A DNA stretch of 64,000 nucleotides from Candidatus Siliceabacter maunaloa (GTDB lineage Bacteria > Actinomycetota > Thermoleophilia > Solirubrobacterales > Solirubrobacteraceae): NCBI GenBank assembly GCA_024330185.1, contig JANDLV010000008.1, positions 1-64,000 on the forward strand, read 5' to 3'. This document shows, piece by piece, positions 61,216 to 64,000 of this stretch. The translations under genes and the position numbers were made by a program. How positions within the stretch are numbered: the first letter of the stretch is position 1; each line of letters opens with the position of its first letter. The notes under the pieces are model-generated. The model was given only the letters and a program-made list of their open reading frames with translations. It made no database searches and was not told the origin of the DNA.

Positions 61216-62597
61216 GCGCCCACCCCCACGGCCTCGCCGGACCCACGGCCTGCGGCCGCGTGTGCCCCGGCGGCCACGGCCGCGCCCAGCACCTCGACCA
61301 GCCGATCGATGTCCTCGCGCGTGCGTCGCTCGGTGATGGCGACGAGCAGGCCGTCGTCCTCAAGCGGCAGGCCGGGGTTGATGCCCTGCTCGCGGCAGCG
61401 GGCCACGACGCGCTCCACGGGCGCGTCGAGCTTCAGCGCGAACTCCCGCACCACCGGCTGGTCGTGGAGCGTCTCCACGCCGTCCAGCGCCGTCAGCGTC
61501 TCGCGTGCGTAGTGGGTGCGGGCGAGGAGCAGTTCGCCGAGCTCCACCAGGCCCTCGCGGCCCAACCACGAGAGGTACACCACGCCGCCCAGCGCGTTGA
61601 GCGCCTGCGCGGTGCAGATGTTGGAGGTCGCCTTCTCGCGACGGATGTGCTGCTCGCGGGTCTGCAGCGTGAGCACGAAGCCGCGGCGTCCGTCGACGTC
61701 GCGGGTCTCCCCCGCTATGCGCCCCGGCATCTTGCGCATGTGGGCCTGCGTGGCGGCGAAGAAGCCGAAGGAGGGTCCGCCGAAGTCCAGGCGGTTGCCC
61801 AGCGTCTGGCCCTCCCCCACGCACAGGTCGGCGCCCTGGGCGCCTGGCGCCTCGAGGACGCCGAGGGTGAGCGGGTCGGCGGCGACCACGAGCAGCGCCC
61901 CGTGCTGGTGGGCCGCCTGCGCCAGCGCGGCGAGGTCCTCCACCGCGCCCAGGAAGTTGGGCTGCTGGACGAAGACCGCGGCGACGTCGGTGTCCAGGGC
62001 GGCGTGCAGGGCCTCGAGGTCGGTGGCACCGTCGCGCAGCGGGACCTCGTCCACGGTGGTCTGGTAGCCGATCGACAGCGTGCGCAGCGTCTCGCGGCTG
62101 TGGGGGTGGGTCCCCTCGGAGATCACGAAGCGCGGCCGGCCGCTGCTCTGGGCGGCCAGCCACCCTGCCGCGGCCAGGGCGCTGGGGCCCTCGTAGACGC
62201 TCGCGTTGGAGACCGGCAGGCCGGTCAGCTCGCTGATCGCCGTCTGGTACTCGAACATCACCTGCAACCCGCCCTGGCTGATCTCCGGCTGGTAGGGCGT
62301 GTAGGGCGTCAGGAACTCCGAGCGCTCCATCAACATGTCGATTACCGCCGGGACGTAGTGGTCGTACATCCCGGCGCCCAGGAACGTCACCTCGTCCTCG
62401 GTCGAGGCGTTGCGCGCGGCCAGCTCGCGCAGGTGCTCGTAGACGGCCTGCTCGGGAAGACCCGCCGGGAGGTCCAGCGGGCGGTCCAGGCGCAGCGCGG
62501 CCCCGATGGAGGCGAAGAGATCGTCCACGGACCCGACGCCGATGGCGTCGAGCATCTCGCGGAGATCCTGATCGGTGACGGCGGTGTAGCGGCTCAC
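61212..62597 (-). CDS. gcvPA: Glycine dehydrogenase (decarboxylating) subunit 1
   Basis: First half of the split P protein. From GTG at 62597 the product is 461 aa: TDQDLREMLDAIGVGSVDDL, EDEVTFLGAGMYDHYVPAVI, YTPYQPEISQGGLQVMFEYQ and SNASVYEGPSALAAAGWLAA are family hallmarks. The split PA/PB arrangement is typical of many Gram-positives. No glycine riboswitch core is visible in the short region upstream. Coupled by ATGA to gcvPB. Confidence 0.95.
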   Translation of the reverse strand: MSRYTAVTDQDLREMLDAIGVGSVDDLFASIGAALRLDRPLDLPAGLPEQAVYEHLRELAARNASTEDEVTFLGAGMYDHYVPAVIDMLMERSEFLTPYTPYQPEISQGGLQVMFEYQTAISELTGLPVSNASVYEGPSALAAAGWLAAQSSGRPRFVISEGTHPHSRETLRTLSIGYQTTVDEVPLRDGATDLEALHAALDTDVAAVFVQQPNFLGAVEDLAALAQAAHQHGALLVVAADPLTLGVLEAPGAQGADLCVGEGQTLGNRLDFGGPSFGFFAATQAHMRKMPGRIAGETRDVDGRRGFVLTLQTREQHIRREKATSNICTAQALNALGGVVYLSWLGREGLVELGELLLARTHYARETLTALDGVETLHDQPVVREFALKLDAPVERVVARCREQGINPGLPLEDDGLLVAITERRTREDIDRLVEVLGAAVAAGAHAAAGRGSGEAVGVGA

Positions 62598-62675
62598 CGA
62601 ACTGAGGCTAGTGAATGCGCCGCGGACGACGCCTCCCGGCGCAACTTCGTGACATGCAGCACGTTGACCGCTCAC

Positions 62676-63838
62676 GTGCGCGCGCTCGCGGTCATTCGGC
62701 TTCGCCATCGCGCTCCTCGCGGTACCCGCGGCGGCTCAGGCCTGCGAGCGCTCGAAGGAGGGTGAGCGCTACGAGGCCCGCAGCGGCCGCGCCTCGTCCA
62801 CCCAGGCCGAGCGCACGACGGTCGTGCTGTGTGATCGGCGGACCGGACGCGAGCGCGTCCTGCGACGTCGCAGCGTGGACCGGGGCGCCGACAGCGGCGT
62901 CACCTTCCACAGCGCAGCCGCCGCCGGCCGGCGCCTGGTGTGGACCGAGGAGCGCCGTTGGCGCGGCCGGGTGCGAGCGGTCCTCGTGGCGGCCCGCGCA
63001 ACCGACGGCAGCGTGTTCAGGCGCACCGAGCTTGCGCGCAACGAGACCGGCTTCGGTCTGCGCGAGCTGGATGCCGTGGTCACGCCCGGGGGCACGGTCG
63101 CGACATTCGTGCGGGTCTCAGCCGGCGACGACAGCGCCGGTCAGCGGCTCGTGCTCTACCGGGGCGGAGAGGAGGTCCGCGAGGTCACGCGTGGGAACCT
63201 CGCCTACCTCGGCCTGGAGGACGGGCGCACGCTGCGCTGGACCGACGGCGCGGATCGCGTGTACCGTGACCTCAACCCGCCGACGCGCAACAACGCAGGG
63301 TGCCCACGGCGGGAGCGCTCGAGCGCATTCTGATCAACGCTCGGTCGAGGTCACTGAGGCGCGCTACGGCGCCTTCGGCGAGATCGAGGTCATGCGGGCC
63401 TGTCTGCGTGACACCGGACGTGACCGTGTCGTCGGCCAGGCCTCGAGCTCGTTCGGCAGCGGCAGCGCGGTGGGCGGACCGCGCTCGGACGGGGATTGGA
63501 TCGCCCTCTACCGGGACGGCATCAGCCGGTACTACGGCTGCGAGTTCACCGAGATTGAGACGCTCAACCTGCGCACCGACCAGCGCGGCGCGCCGTTCGA
63601 CCTCCCCGGCTGCGAGACCCCGCGCGACGATGAGCCCGACGCGATCACCGACACCGGCGTGCTGGCCTACGTCGCGCAGAAGGAAGGCCGCTGGTCCGTC
63701 GTGGCCTTCGCGCCGGGCGGCGAGCAGCTCGACACTGGGCCGCCCGGCTCGATCACCAACCTGCGCGCGGAGGGCTCTATCCTGCGGTGGGAGAACGCCG
63801 GCCAGCCGCGCTCCGCGGAGGTCGAACCGGCGCCCTGA
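62676..63838 (+). pseudogene. Secreted beta-rich protein broken by two frameshifts
   Basis: Three frames join to one protein of unknown family. From GTG 62676 the frame gives VRALAVI; one base later the expected signal peptide continues GFAIALLAVPAAAQACERSK, then EARSGRASSTQAERTTVVLC, TDGSVFRRTELARNETGFGL and DGRTLRWTDGADRVYRDLN. At about 63300-63335 this frame stops and a second one carries on: RSVEVTEARYGAFGEIEVMR, YRDGISRYYGCEFTEIETLN, KEGRWSVVAFAPGGEQLD and the end at 63838. The repeating beta-strand rhythm suggests a propeller-like secreted protein. Two indels mean decay or sequence error. Confidence 0.6.
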
Positions 63839-63859
63839 CGGGCGTACCATCGTGTCGGG

Positions 63860-64000
63860 ATGGCGACGACGCGTCACATGACTGCGCAGGAGTTCTCACA
63901 GCTTCCCGACGACGGGCGTGTCCTGGAGCTGGTCGATGGCATCGTGGTCGAGGTGGAGCCGCCGCCGGGAATCCAGCACGAGTACGTGGTCTCGCGGGTC
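63860..64000 (+). CDS. Uma2-family (DUF820) endonuclease-like protein, partial
   Basis: The first 47 codons of a gene that continues beyond the window. ATG at 63860 gives MATTRHMTAQEFSQLPDDGR, then VLELVDGIVVEVEPPPGIQH and EYVVSRV. The E-L-V-D-G-x-x-V-E-x-x-P-P pattern and H near residue 40 are typical of the Uma2 family, which has a PD-(D/E)xK nuclease fold and occurs in many copies in actinobacteria and cyanobacteria, function unknown. The catalytic Asp and E-x-K lie beyond the edge. Confidence 0.75.
   Translation, partial: MATTRHMTAQEFSQLPDDGRVLELVDGIVVEVEPPPGIQHEYVVSRV

Noticed and set aside
62598-62700. Glycine riboswitch before gcvPA
   Set aside because: No tandem-aptamer core could be recognised in about 100 bp, and the region is shared with the divergent gene start.

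Overview
The window is a high-GC chromosome segment (sampled lines of core genes count to about 73% G+C) with many GTG/TTG starts and long chains of 4-bp stop/start overlaps (ATGA, GTGA). Gene content and order (DAK2-domain gene-recG-rsmD-coaD; aroA/cmk/der; a PASTA-less Ser/Thr kinase with TPR repeats; gcvPA-gcvPB) point to a Gram-positive actinomycete-like bacterium. I think it is closest to the Thermoleophilia/Solirubrobacterales type, but that placement is inference. No rRNA, tRNA or CRISPR array was found.

Layout. 0-8.8 kb: mechanosensitive channel, coaD, rsmD, recG, DAK2-domain gene and rpmB on the minus strand, then a divergent Ser/Thr kinase. 8.5-12.4 kb: a compact riboflavin operon ribD-ribE-ribBA-ribH. 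12.4-19.4 kb: a surface-glycan block with two GT-C membrane glycosyltransferases divergent from GT2, methyltransferase and flippase. 19.4-20.7 kb: a CNNM/CorC-type protein broken by a one-base frameshift. 20.6-30.9 kb: a long minus-strand housekeeping chain (cmk, a VapBC pair, der, metK, priA, def, fmt, an unrecognised 56-aa gene, rsmB, zinc ribbon, AI-2E-type transporter).

30.9-44.85 kb is an accessory island of lower G+C (sampled lines 58-68%) with IS remnants at both ends. It separates aroA from cmk, which are neighbours in many bacteria. At its centre is a minus-strand operon: a sigma70-like promoter, a perfect Shine-Dalgarno, a 26-codon peptide gene, then a HEAT-SUMF1 protein, a signal-less oligopeptide-binding-like protein, an unrecognised protein, a SAM methyltransferase, an AMP-forming ligase and an ABM-fold protein. 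Five of these genes are joined by 4-bp overlaps. This looks like an undescribed small-molecule or modified-peptide pathway and is the most interesting part of the window.

44.85-50.7 kb is the aromatic amino acid block (pseudouridine synthase, aroH, hisC-like, DAHP synthase, tyrA, aroA). A 20-codon leader rich in Trp/Tyr/Phe codons plus hairpins lies just before DAHP synthase, so ribosome-mediated attenuation is likely. 50.8-64 kb holds rlmN, a LysM transglycosylase, GT4, a phosphodiester glycosidase, a second AbrB/PIN pair with a probable leaderless promoter, scpB-scpA, trpS, a class-A serine hydrolase, DUF1360, gcvPA-gcvPB, a frameshifted secreted protein and the start of a Uma2 gene.

Several single-base frameshifts outside the island (19.8 kb; 62.7 and 63.3 kb) could be real or could be sequencing errors; both readings are kept open.
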